Below are positions 53,836-61,796 of a DNA stretch of 64,000 nt, piece after piece. The position numbers and the translations under genes were made by a program. Every line of letters begins with the position of its first letter. The first letter of the stretch is position 1. The DNA is from Paraburkholderia hiiakae (GTDB lineage Bacteria > Pseudomonadota > Gammaproteobacteria > Burkholderiales > Burkholderiaceae), in contig NZ_CAJHCQ010000018.1 in assembly GCF_904848665.1 (NCBI RefSeq), forward strand, positions 1 to 64,000, given 5' to 3'. The notes under the pieces were generated by a model, which ran no database searches, had not been told where the DNA came from, and saw only the letters and a list, made by a program, of their open reading frames with translations.

Positions 53836-54924
53836 TCACGTAAGCGCGACGCGCGGCCGTACCGCTTTCAAGCGCCGCACGCCACCCGCGAGCACGATCA
53901 ACGCGCCGACCGCAAGCACATCGCCCGCGAGCCGTGCCGGCAATGAAGCCGTGACATGCGTTGCACGCAGCAGCGTGTCGATGACGTTCGAAGCCACCGC
54001 GCCACCCACGAAACACACGAGGCCTTGCTGCCCCACGGTGACGACGGCAGGCAGCCGCTGCGCGAGCCACGCTATCCAGCCTTTACGCACCGCCTGGGCG
54101 GCGAGCCAGGCCACGGCGGCGAAGCTCACGATACGCACGCTCGCGAGGTTCTGCTTCATGTAGCCCGGCTGAGGGTCCAGATCGGCGAACAACTGAATGA
54201 ACGCGAACGTGGCAACGAGCACCAGCGCGAACGCTGTCAAGGCACGGCCCGTCCACGAGACCTGAAACGCGCGCGACACGGGATAGATGCGACACAGCAG
54301 GCCCAGCATGAACATGGCCTGCCAGGCAAACGGGTTGAAGGGCCATATGGCGCCGGGCGCGGTAGGCAAATAACCGACGAGCCAGCACCCGCCGAACCAC
54401 AGCGCGAAGCTACCGACGAGCACGAGATCGGGCGAGCGGCGCGCAAGTGGCATCACGAACGGCAAGAGCGTTACGAGCACGATGTACATGGGCAGCACAC
54501 CGGCCAGATAGGGCTGATCGCGAAAGACGGCGATATTGGCGAGCATCGTGAACGGTTGCGCGGCGAAGCGCAGATAACCCGACTCGGCGACCAGTGGCGA
54601 ATCCACGCGCAGCATGACCGCGGCGGCGCCCGAAAGCAGCATAAGCGCTGCCGTGCATAGATAGGCGGCGTAGATCTCGCGCCCGCGGCGCCAGAAGCGG
54701 CGGTTGGCCGCGCCCTCTCCCTTGCGCCCGGCAATGGCGAGCCAACTCGCTGCGCATACATACCCACTCACGAACACGAAAACTTCCGCGGAGTCGCAGA
54801 ACGCAAAATTGTGCAACATCGCGTGCGAAAGCACGCTGGAAGGAATGTGATCGAGCGCGATGGAAATCAATGCGAAACCCCGGAAAAAGTCGATTTCGAT
54901 CGATCGCTTCGCTGTCTGACTCAT
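53836..54924 (-). CDS. opgC: OpgC-family membrane protein
   Basis: The protein has 362 residues and about ten membrane helices. The opening RSIEIDFFRGFALISIALDH and the segment SAEVFVFVSGYVCAASWLA are hallmarks of the OpgC domain (acyltransferase-3-like). OpgC proteins add succinyl groups to periplasmic glucans. No opgGH genes are nearby, so the substrate may differ. Confidence 0.85.
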   Translation of the reverse strand: MSQTAKRSIEIDFFRGFALISIALDHIPSSVLSHAMLHNFAFCDSAEVFVFVSGYVCAASWLAIAGRKGEGAANRRFWRRGREIYAAYLCTAALMLLSGAAAVMLRVDSPLVAESGYLRFAAQPFTMLANIAVFRDQPYLAGVLPMYIVLVTLLPFVMPLARRSPDLVLVGSFALWFGGCWLVGYLPTAPGAIWPFNPFAWQAMFMLGLLCRIYPVSRAFQVSWTGRALTAFALVLVATFAFIQLFADLDPQPGYMKQNLASVRIVSFAAVAWLAAQAVRKGWIAWLAQRLPAVVTVGQQGLVCFVGGAVASNVIDTLLRATHVTASLPARLAGDVLAVGALIVLAGGVRRLKAVRPRVALT

Positions 54925-55435
54925 TGGTGACGACTCCCGTTCGTGTCGAAGATTACGATTGAAGGGGTGCGCGACCTCGACTCGATGAAGCTGTCAGCTT
55001 TATTGATCTTTTTGTAAGGATTCCTGATCGATTCTTGGCCGCACGCGCTACGCATGAAAGGGTTCCGTAAAAGGCTGCGACGCAGCGCCGCCTCACAATG
55101 CGAATTTAATGCCAACTCCACACGAAATGGGACTGCGTAACCCGTGGCAAGCATTCCACGCGCTTGACGCGTCCACGCAGTCGCGCGCGCACGCCCGGAC
55201 GGTGCGCGCCATGCACATCGAGCCAGCGTCCGCCCTTTTCTGGTGCCACATCCTCCGGTGTCACGTCTGCGACATTGCGCACCTCGCGGAAAGGCGCGCG
55301 AAAGCCTGCTTGGTCCCTTTGCCTGCGTCATGGGGAATTGACGCCGGGGCGTGCCAAGGGTTCCGGAAAAATTCAGATGTTTCGCGCTCGCGCCCAGGGT
55401 CATCCCGCCCCCACCGGTAAAACGCGGCAAATTAC
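54925..55435. other. 511-base gap upstream of the aminobenzoate operon
   Basis: No gene is seen. The left part holds the opgC promoter, and the right end leads into the operon promoter at 55436. Short open frames on both strands have no start site or motif. Confidence 0.5.
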
Positions 55436-55464
55436 TTGACACCTAAAGCAATTAGACCTACATT
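55436..55464 (+). promoter_or_regulatory. sigma70 promoter of the aminobenzoate operon
   Basis: TTGACA (55436-55441) is followed by exactly 17 bases and TACATT (55459-55464). The spacer contains CTAA-agcaa-TTAG, a short inverted repeat that could be a site for the MarR protein of the operon. The first gene starts 30 bases downstream after GAAGGAGCGAGC, a strong ribosome site. Confidence 0.75.
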
Positions 55465-55493
55465 GTGCTTGCAGATCGAACGAAGGAGCGAGC

Positions 55494-57854
55494 ATGCGCA
55501 TTGTTTGCATTGGCGGCGGGCCGGCAGGCCTCTATTTCGGCCTCTTGATGAAGCGCCGTCACCCGAGCTACGAAATCACCGTGATCGAACGGAACCGCCC
55601 GTACGACACGTTTGGCTGGGGCGTCGTGTTCTCGGACCAGACGCTGGGCAACCTGCGCGCGGCCGACCCCGAAAGCGCGGACGAAATTCTCGACGCCTTC
55701 AACCATTGGGACGACATCGAGATTCACCTGCGCGGCAGTGCGATCCGCTCGTCGGGCCACGGCTTCTGCGGCATTGGCCGCAAGCGTCTGCTCAACATCC
55801 TGCAGGCGCGCTGCGAAGCGCTCGGCGTAAAGCTCGTGTTCGAATCGCAGATCACCGACGACGACGTGACCAACGCCGATCTCATCATCGCGAGCGACGG
55901 CCTGAACAGCGCCACGCGCCAGAAGTACGCCGCCACGTATCAGCCCGATATCGACATGCGCGACTGCCGCTTCGTGTGGCTCGGCACGTCGAAGCTCTTC
56001 GACGCCTTCACGTTCGCGTTCGAAGAAACCGAATGGGGCTGGTTCCAGGCGCACGCCTACCGCTTTGACGACAACACTTCGACGTTCATCGTCGAAACGC
56101 CCGATCACGTGTGGCGCGCAGCCGGCCTCGAGACCATGAGCAAGGAAGACAGCATCGCGTTCTGCGAAAAGCTGTTTGCGCGCTATCTCGACGGCCACGC
56201 GCTGCGCTCGAACGCGTCGCATCTGCGCGGCTCGTCGCAATGGATCCGCTTTCCGCGCGTGGTCAATCGCGAATGGGTGCACTGGAAAACCGCGGCCGAC
56301 GGCAAGGAAACGCCCGTCGTGCTGATGGGCGACGCGGCGCACACCGCACACTTCTCGATCGGCTCGGGCACGAAGCTCGCGCTCGAAGACGCGATCGAAC
56401 TCGCCAACAGCATGGACGAACATCCCGCCGATCTGCGCGCGGCGCTCACGCACTACACGAACGTGCGCAGCGTGGATGTCCTGCGCATTCAGAACGCCGC
56501 GCGCAATTCCACTGAGTGGTTCGAGCACGTGGACCGTTACGCGAAGTTCGATCCGGAGCAGTTCGCTTATTCGCTGCTCACGCGCTCGCAGCGCATCTCG
56601 CATGAAAATCTGCGCGAGCGCGACGCGGGTTATCTGGCCGGTTTCGAAGCATGGCTCGCGCAGCGCGCGGGTGGCGAGGCGCGTGCGGTGCCGCCTATGT
56701 TCACGCCGTATACGGTGCGTGGCGTGACGTTGAAAAATCGCGTGGTCGTCTCGCCGATGGCCCAATACTCCGCGCATGACGGCGTAGCCGGCGACTATCA
56801 CCTCATGCATCTCGGCGCGCGCGCGATGGGTGGCGCCGCGCTCGTCATGACCGAGATGACCTGCGTCTCGCCCGAGGCTCGCATCACGCCCGCCTGCCCC
56901 GGCATGTATGCGCCCGAGCATTTGCAGGCGTGGAAGCGCATCGTCGATTTCGTGCATACGAACTCGGACGCGAAAATCGGCATGCAGCTCGGCCATTCCG
57001 GCGCCAAGGGCTCGACGCGCGTGGCATGGGAAGGCATCGACCAGCCGCTCGACACTGGCAACTGGCCGCTCGTCTCCGCTTCGCCGCAGCAATATTTGCG
57101 CGGCGTGAGCCAGTGGTCGCACGAAGCGAGCAAGGAGGAACTGCGCGAGATCGAGGCGCAATTCGTGCACGCCACGCAAATGGCGGACGAAGCGGGCTTC
57201 GACTGGCTCGAATTGCACTGCGCGCACGGCTATCTGCTTTCGAGCTTCCTCTCGCCGCTCACGAATCAGCGCACTGACGAATACGGCGGCTCGCTCGAAA
57301 ATCGTCTGCGTTATCCGCTCGAGGTTTTCAACGCGATTCGCGCGGTGTGGCCAGAGGACAAACCGATTTCCGTGCGCGTCTCGGCACACGACTGGGTGGA
57401 AGGCGGCAACACGCCCGACGACGCCATCGAGATCGCGCGTGCGTTCAAGGCGGCAGGCGCGGACATGATCGACGTTTCGTCGGGTCAGGTGAGCAAGGAA
57501 GAAAAGCCCGTCTTCGGCCGCATGTTTCAGACGCCGTTTGCCGACCGTATCCGCAATGAAGCAGGCATCGCGACGATCGCCGTGGGCGCCATTTCCGAAG
57601 CGGATCACGTGAACGGCATCATCGCGGCCGGGCGCGCCGACCTGTGCGCGGTGGCGCGGCCGCATCTCGCCAATCCGTCGTGGACGCTCACCGAAGCCGC
57701 ACGCATCGGCTACCTCGACATCAAGTGGCCGAATCAGTACACAGCGGCCAAAACGCAACTCGAACGCAATATCGAGCGCGAACGCGCGGCCGCAGCAGCG
57801 GCGGCCGGACTCTCGCCGATGGAGCGTGCGCAACGCGCCGAAGGAACCGTGTGA
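55494..57854 (+). CDS. 2-aminobenzoyl-CoA monooxygenase/reductase (two-domain)
   Basis: The protein has 786 residues. The first part (to about 385) is a flavin aromatic hydroxylase: FAD motif GGGPAG at 7-12, then GWGVVFSD, and GDAAHTAHFSIGSGTKLALE near 279-298. The second part (about 400-745) is an old-yellow-enzyme NADH:flavin oxidoreductase (LKNRVVVSPMAQYSA, MQLGHSGAKGS, HGYLLSSFLSPLTNQRTDEY). This fusion is known from aerobic anthranilate breakdown in Azoarcus: the ring of 2-aminobenzoyl-CoA is hydroxylated and then reduced. Salicylyl-CoA 5-hydroxylase is the closest single-domain relative. The CoA ligase gene at the end of the operon supports the assignment. Confidence 0.88.
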   Translation: MRIVCIGGGPAGLYFGLLMKRRHPSYEITVIERNRPYDTFGWGVVFSDQTLGNLRAADPESADEILDAFNHWDDIEIHLRGSAIRSSGHGFCGIGRKRLLNILQARCEALGVKLVFESQITDDDVTNADLIIASDGLNSATRQKYAATYQPDIDMRDCRFVWLGTSKLFDAFTFAFEETEWGWFQAHAYRFDDNTSTFIVETPDHVWRAAGLETMSKEDSIAFCEKLFARYLDGHALRSNASHLRGSSQWIRFPRVVNREWVHWKTAADGKETPVVLMGDAAHTAHFSIGSGTKLALEDAIELANSMDEHPADLRAALTHYTNVRSVDVLRIQNAARNSTEWFEHVDRYAKFDPEQFAYSLLTRSQRISHENLRERDAGYLAGFEAWLAQRAGGEARAVPPMFTPYTVRGVTLKNRVVVSPMAQYSAHDGVAGDYHLMHLGARAMGGAALVMTEMTCVSPEARITPACPGMYAPEHLQAWKRIVDFVHTNSDAKIGMQLGHSGAKGSTRVAWEGIDQPLDTGNWPLVSASPQQYLRGVSQWSHEASKEELREIEAQFVHATQMADEAGFDWLELHCAHGYLLSSFLSPLTNQRTDEYGGSLENRLRYPLEVFNAIRAVWPEDKPISVRVSAHDWVEGGNTPDDAIEIARAFKAAGADMIDVSSGQVSKEEKPVFGRMFQTPFADRIRNEAGIATIAVGAISEADHVNGIIAAGRADLCAVARPHLANPSWTLTEAARIGYLDIKWPNQYTAAKTQLERNIERERAAAAAAAGLSPMERAQRAEGTV

Positions 57855-57856
57855 GC

Positions 57857-58636
57857 ATGAACCAGGCAATCCTCAACGATCATCATGCAGTCGTGACCGG
57901 CGGCGGCAGTGGCATCGGCGCGGCGACGGCCGCCGCGCTCCTGCAGGCCGGCGCGCGCGTCACGCTAATGGGCCGCGACGCTGCGCGGCTCGACGCCCAG
58001 CGTACCGCGCTCGGTGGCGGCGAGAACGTAGCTTGCGTGAGCGTGGATATCACCGACGAAGACGTCGTGAATGCCGCGTTCGCGCGCGCGGCCGAAACGC
58101 TCGGCGCCATCGATATCCTGGTGAACAACGCGGGCCAGGCCCAGGCCGCGCCATTCGCGCAAACCGACCTCGCGCTTTGGAAACGCATGCTCGACGTGAA
58201 TCTCACCGGCGCCTTCCTCTGCACGCGCGCAGTCCTGCCCGCCATGCTCGCGCGCAAGGCCGGGCGCATCGTCAACGTTGCGAGCACAGCGGGTCAGGTT
58301 GGCTACCCGTACGTAGCCGCCTACTGTGCCTCGAAACACGGCGTGATCGGCATGACGCGCGCGCTCGCGCTCGAAGTCGCCACGCAAGGCGTGACCGTGA
58401 ACGCCGTGTGCCCCGGTTACACGGAAACGGAACTGTTGCAGGCATCGCTCGAGCAGATTACGCGCAAGACCTCGCGCAGCGAAGCCGAGGCACGCAGCAT
58501 CCTCGTGCGCCACAACCCGCAGCAACGTTTCGTCACGCCGGAAGAAGTCGCGAACGCGGTGCTGTGGCTCTGCGCCCCCGGATCGTCGGCGATCACGGGC
58601 CAGTCCATCTCCGTTTCCGGTGGAGAAATCACATGA
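57857..58636 (+). CDS. short-chain dehydrogenase of the aminobenzoate operon
   Basis: The protein has 259 residues and starts 2 bases after the monooxygenase stop. The SDR set is complete: TGGGSGIGAATA near 15-26, NNAGQAQ near 90, Ser in VASTAGQ and YCASK near 156. Its stop overlaps the MarR start (ATGA). It should oxidise a 3-hydroxyacyl-CoA-like or ring-alcohol intermediate with NAD. It is close to 3-oxoacyl-ACP reductases in sequence pattern. Confidence 0.88.
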   Translation: MNQAILNDHHAVVTGGGSGIGAATAAALLQAGARVTLMGRDAARLDAQRTALGGGENVACVSVDITDEDVVNAAFARAAETLGAIDILVNNAGQAQAAPFAQTDLALWKRMLDVNLTGAFLCTRAVLPAMLARKAGRIVNVASTAGQVGYPYVAAYCASKHGVIGMTRALALEVATQGVTVNAVCPGYTETELLQASLEQITRKTSRSEAEARSILVRHNPQQRFVTPEEVANAVLWLCAPGSSAITGQSISVSGGEIT

Positions 58637-59208
58637 CAGCGCCCGCATCCACGCGCAAGAACGCCACCGCGAAGGCTGCAACGAAAGTTGCAACGAAAGC
58701 GCCGCGCAAGGGCGTTGAAAAGCCGGCCGAGAATGTCGTCGACATGGAAATGAGTACGGGCGCCGACAGCCACATGGGCCTGCGCCTGTGGCTGCGCCTG
58801 CTTACCACGACGAATCTCGTGCAAGCCGAGTTGCGGCGCCGCCTGCGCGTCGAGTTCGATACGACGCTGCCGCGCTTCGACCTGATGGCGCAGCTCGAGC
58901 GCCACCCTGAAGGCCTGCGCATGACGGAACTCTCGCGACGCCTCATGGTGACGGGCGGCAACGTCACGGGCATTACCGATCAGCTCGAAAAGGAAGGCCT
59001 CGTCGTGCGCGATGTGGCGCCCGACGACCGGCGCGCCTTCGTGGTACGCCTCACGGCCGAGGGCCGCGCCCTCTTCGGCCGCATGGCGGCCGCCCACGAA
59101 CAATGGGTGGTCGAATTGTTCGGCGGCCTCTCGCTCGACGAAAAGTCGAAGATGCATGAGCGGCTCGGCAAGCTCAAACAACATCTGCGCAACGGCCTGG
59201 AAGGCTGA
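58633..59208 (+). CDS. MarR-family regulator with histone H1-like N-terminal tail
   Basis: The protein has 191 residues. The first 35 or so are rich in Lys, Ala and Thr (NATAKAATKVATKAPRKG), like a histone H1 tail, which is unusual for MarR. The winged helix follows with FDLMAQLERHPEGLRMTELS, the recognition helix VTGGNVTGITDQLEKEG, and the wing DVAPDDRRAFVVRL. It is encoded inside the operon, coupled by a 4-base overlap to the SDR gene, so it likely controls the operon and itself. The effector may be an aminobenzoyl-CoA. Confidence 0.88.
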   Translation: MTAPASTRKNATAKAATKVATKAPRKGVEKPAENVVDMEMSTGADSHMGLRLWLRLLTTTNLVQAELRRRLRVEFDTTLPRFDLMAQLERHPEGLRMTELSRRLMVTGGNVTGITDQLEKEGLVVRDVAPDDRRAFVVRLTAEGRALFGRMAAAHEQWVVELFGGLSLDEKSKMHERLGKLKQHLRNGLEG

Positions 59209-59243
59209 AGCCACTGCAATTGCAAAGATCCGGGAGACATATC

Positions 59244-60098
59244 TTGACGACACGTTCCAGCGCCGAAGCGCTCATCGCGGGCAATCGTGTGACGCTTGCC
59301 GGTTATGAGGCGCAACACTTCGGCTGGTCGGTACAAGGCCGCGTGGCGACCATCACGCTCAACCGCCCCGAGCGCAAGAATCCGCTCACGTTCGAATCGT
59401 ATGCAGAACTACGCGATCTGTTTCGTCAGCTTGCCTATGCGACCGATGTGAAGGCCATCGTGCTGCATGGCGCGGGCGAGAACTTCTGCTCGGGCGGCGA
59501 CGTGCACGACATTATCGCGCCGCTCGTCGATCTGCCGATGCCCGAACTGCTGATGTTTACGCGCATGACCGGCGACCTCGTGAAAGCCATGCGCCACTGC
59601 CCGCAGCCGATCATTGCCGCCGTGGATGGCGTATGCGCCGGCGCGGGCGCCATTCTCGCCATGGCCTCCGACATGCGCTACGCCACGGCGCGTAGCAAGC
59701 TCGCGTTTCTCTTCACGCGCGTGGGGCTCGCGGGCTGCGACATGGGCGCGTGCGCGATCCTGCCGCGCATCATTGGTCAGGGTCGCGCCGCCGAACTGCT
59801 CTATACGGGCCGCTCCGCAAGCGCAGAAGAAGGCCACGCGTGGGGTTTCTACAACCGGATTTGCGAGCCCGAAGCGCTGCTCGCCGATGCGCAGAAGCTC
59901 GCCGCCGATCTCGCTTGCGGCCCGACCTTCGCGCACGGCATGACCAAGACGATGCTGCATCAGGAATGGACAATGAGCATCGACGAGGCCATCGAGTCCG
60001 AAGCACAGGCGCAGGCGATCTGCATGGCCACACGCGATTTCGGCCGCGCCTATGAGGCGTTCGCGGCGAAGACGCGTCCGGTTTTCGAAGGGGACTGA
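59244..60098 (+). CDS. crotonase (enoyl-CoA hydratase/isomerase) family, non-standard active site
   Basis: The protein has 284 residues from a TTG at 59244, which lies 7 bases after GGGAG; another TTG is at 59220 without a site. The crotonase core is clear: RPERKNPLTFESYAELRDLF, HGAGENFCSGGDVHDI (oxyanion hole) and GVCAGAGAILAMASDMRYAT. The two glutamates of enoyl-CoA hydratase are missing: Ile137 and Arg159 stand at those places. An Asp at 166 could be the acid instead. It may open or hydrolyse the reduced ring rather than hydrate a double bond. Confidence 0.85.
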   Translation: MTTRSSAEALIAGNRVTLAGYEAQHFGWSVQGRVATITLNRPERKNPLTFESYAELRDLFRQLAYATDVKAIVLHGAGENFCSGGDVHDIIAPLVDLPMPELLMFTRMTGDLVKAMRHCPQPIIAAVDGVCAGAGAILAMASDMRYATARSKLAFLFTRVGLAGCDMGACAILPRIIGQGRAAELLYTGRSASAEEGHAWGFYNRICEPEALLADAQKLAADLACGPTFAHGMTKTMLHQEWTMSIDEAIESEAQAQAICMATRDFGRAYEAFAAKTRPVFEGD

Positions 60099-60099
60099 A

Positions 60100-61287
60100 T
60101 TGAACGCAGAAGCTAACACCAATCTCCACGACGCGCTTGCGTGGCCGTTCTTCGAACATCGCCATCGTGCGCTTGCCGCGGGAATCGAAACGTGGTCGCG
60201 TGAGCATCTCGCGCACGTGCCGCACGACGATGTCGATGCAACCTGCCGCGCGCTCGTGCGCAAGCTAGGCGCTGCCGGCTGGTTGCGCTACGGCGTGGGC
60301 GGTACCGCTTACGGCGGCCACGGCGACACCATCGATACGCGAGCCGTCTGCCTGCTGCGAGAAACGCTCGCGAAGCACTCGGGCCTCGCCGATTTCGCGC
60401 TCGCCATGCAGGGCCTCGGCTCCGGCGCCATCTCGCTGGCTGGCAACGATGCGCAGAAGTCGCGCTATCTGCCGCGCGTGGCGCGCGGCGAAGCGATCGC
60501 CGCGTTCGCGCTCTCCGAGCCGGAGGCGGGCTCCGACGTCGCCGCGATGGCGCTCGCCGCACGCGCTGAAGGCGACGACTACGTGCTCGACGGCGAAAAA
60601 ACGTGGATCTCGAACGGCGGCATCGCCGACTTCTACGTAGTGTTCGCCCGCACCGGCGAAGCGCCGGGCGCACGCGGCATCAGCGCGTTCGTGGTCGATG
60701 CCGACACGCCCGGGCTCGAAATCGCCGAACGTATCGACGTGATCGCGCCGCACCCGCTCGCGCGCCTGCGCTTCAGCGGCGCGCGTGTGAAGCGCAGCCA
60801 GATGCTCGGCGCACCGGGCGAAGGCTTCAAGATCGCCATGCGCACGCTCGATATTTTCCGCACGTCGGTCGCCGCGGCTTCGCTGGGCTTCGCGCGCCGC
60901 GCGATGGCCGAAGGGCTCGCACGCGCCGCTTCGCGCAAGATGTTCGGCCAGACGCTAGGCGATTTTCAGTTGACCCAGGCAAAGCTCGCGCAAATGGCGC
61001 TCACCATAGATAGCAGCGCCCTGCTCGTCTATCGCGCGGCGTGGCTGCGCGACCAGGGCGAAAGCGTGACGCGCGAAGCCGCCATGGCGAAGTGGCATGC
61101 AAGCGAAGGGGCGCAGCAGGTGATCGATGCTGCCGTGCAGCTTTGGGGCGGCATGGGCGTCCAGAGCGGCAATATCGTCGAATCGCTCTATCGCGAGATT
61201 CGCTCGCTGCGCATTTACGAAGGCGCGACGGAAGTGCAACAGCTGATCGTCGGACGCGACTTGCTCAAAGCCTACAACGCCGCGTAA
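60100..61287 (+). CDS. acyl-CoA dehydrogenase
   Basis: The protein has 395 residues from a TTG at 60100, 2 bases after the crotonase stop and preceded by a G-rich site. It has the ACAD pattern: FALSEPEAGSDVAAMALAAR near 143-162, KTWISNGGIADFYVVFART, and the catalytic Glu in LRIYEGATEVQQLIVGRDLL near the C-terminus. FAD is the cofactor and electrons go to ETF. It should oxidise a CoA-ester made from the aminobenzoate ring. Confidence 0.88.
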   Translation: MNAEANTNLHDALAWPFFEHRHRALAAGIETWSREHLAHVPHDDVDATCRALVRKLGAAGWLRYGVGGTAYGGHGDTIDTRAVCLLRETLAKHSGLADFALAMQGLGSGAISLAGNDAQKSRYLPRVARGEAIAAFALSEPEAGSDVAAMALAARAEGDDYVLDGEKTWISNGGIADFYVVFARTGEAPGARGISAFVVDADTPGLEIAERIDVIAPHPLARLRFSGARVKRSQMLGAPGEGFKIAMRTLDIFRTSVAAASLGFARRAMAEGLARAASRKMFGQTLGDFQLTQAKLAQMALTIDSSALLVYRAAWLRDQGESVTREAAMAKWHASEGAQQVIDAAVQLWGGMGVQSGNIVESLYREIRSLRIYEGATEVQQLIVGRDLLKAYNAA

Positions 61288-61327
61288 GCGAACGCTTCGC
61301 GACGCTCTCTACGGAACCGGACGAAAC

Positions 61328-61744
61328 ATGAAACAAGCCCTTCTTCCCGCAGGCTGGGTCAAGCCGCGCGGTTATGCCAACGGCGTCGCCGCTTCCGGCA
61401 CTCAGGTCTATATCGCCGGGCAGATCGGCTGGGACGAGAACGCGCGCTTCACGAGCCGCGAATTCGGCGCACAGGCCGTGCAGGCGCTGCGCAATATCGT
61501 CGCTGTGCTCGAAACAGCGGGCGGCAAGCCCGAGCACCTCGTGCGCATAACCTGGTACGTCACCGACAAGCAGGAGTACCTGGCATCGCTGAAGGAAATC
61601 GGTGCCGCGTTTCGCGAGCTGATCGGCGACTACGACATCGCGATGAGCGCGGTTCAGGTGGTTGCGCTCATGGAAGACGACGCGAAAGTGGAAATCGAAG
61701 CGACGGCTGTGATTCCCGACGACGCGCACCTCACGCGCCAGTAG
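61328..61744 (+). CDS. Rid-family protein lacking the catalytic arginine
   Basis: The protein has 138 residues with the YjgF/RidA pattern: VYIAGQIGWDENARF, ALRNIVAVLETAGGKPEHLV and VEIEATAVIP. Where RidA has the arginine that binds the imine acid (in ARSCVEV), this one has Met106 (AMSAVQV). Such members form other Rid subfamilies whose activity is mostly unknown. In this pathway an enamine-like 2-amino-oxo-cyclohexene-CoA is expected, so a role with imine or enamine intermediates is plausible. Confidence 0.85.
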   Translation: MKQALLPAGWVKPRGYANGVAASGTQVYIAGQIGWDENARFTSREFGAQAVQALRNIVAVLETAGGKPEHLVRITWYVTDKQEYLASLKEIGAAFRELIGDYDIAMSAVQVVALMEDDAKVEIEATAVIPDDAHLTRQ

Positions 61745-61796
61745 ACCGCCGCCCACGCGACGGAACGATCAGCTCAAATAGACAGCCGGAGACGCC

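Noticed and set aside
55458..57869. Open minus-strand frame of about 800 codons opposite the monooxygenase/reductase
   Set aside because: High GC makes antisense frames stay open. The plus strand has clear motifs, promoter and ribosome site; the antisense product has none.
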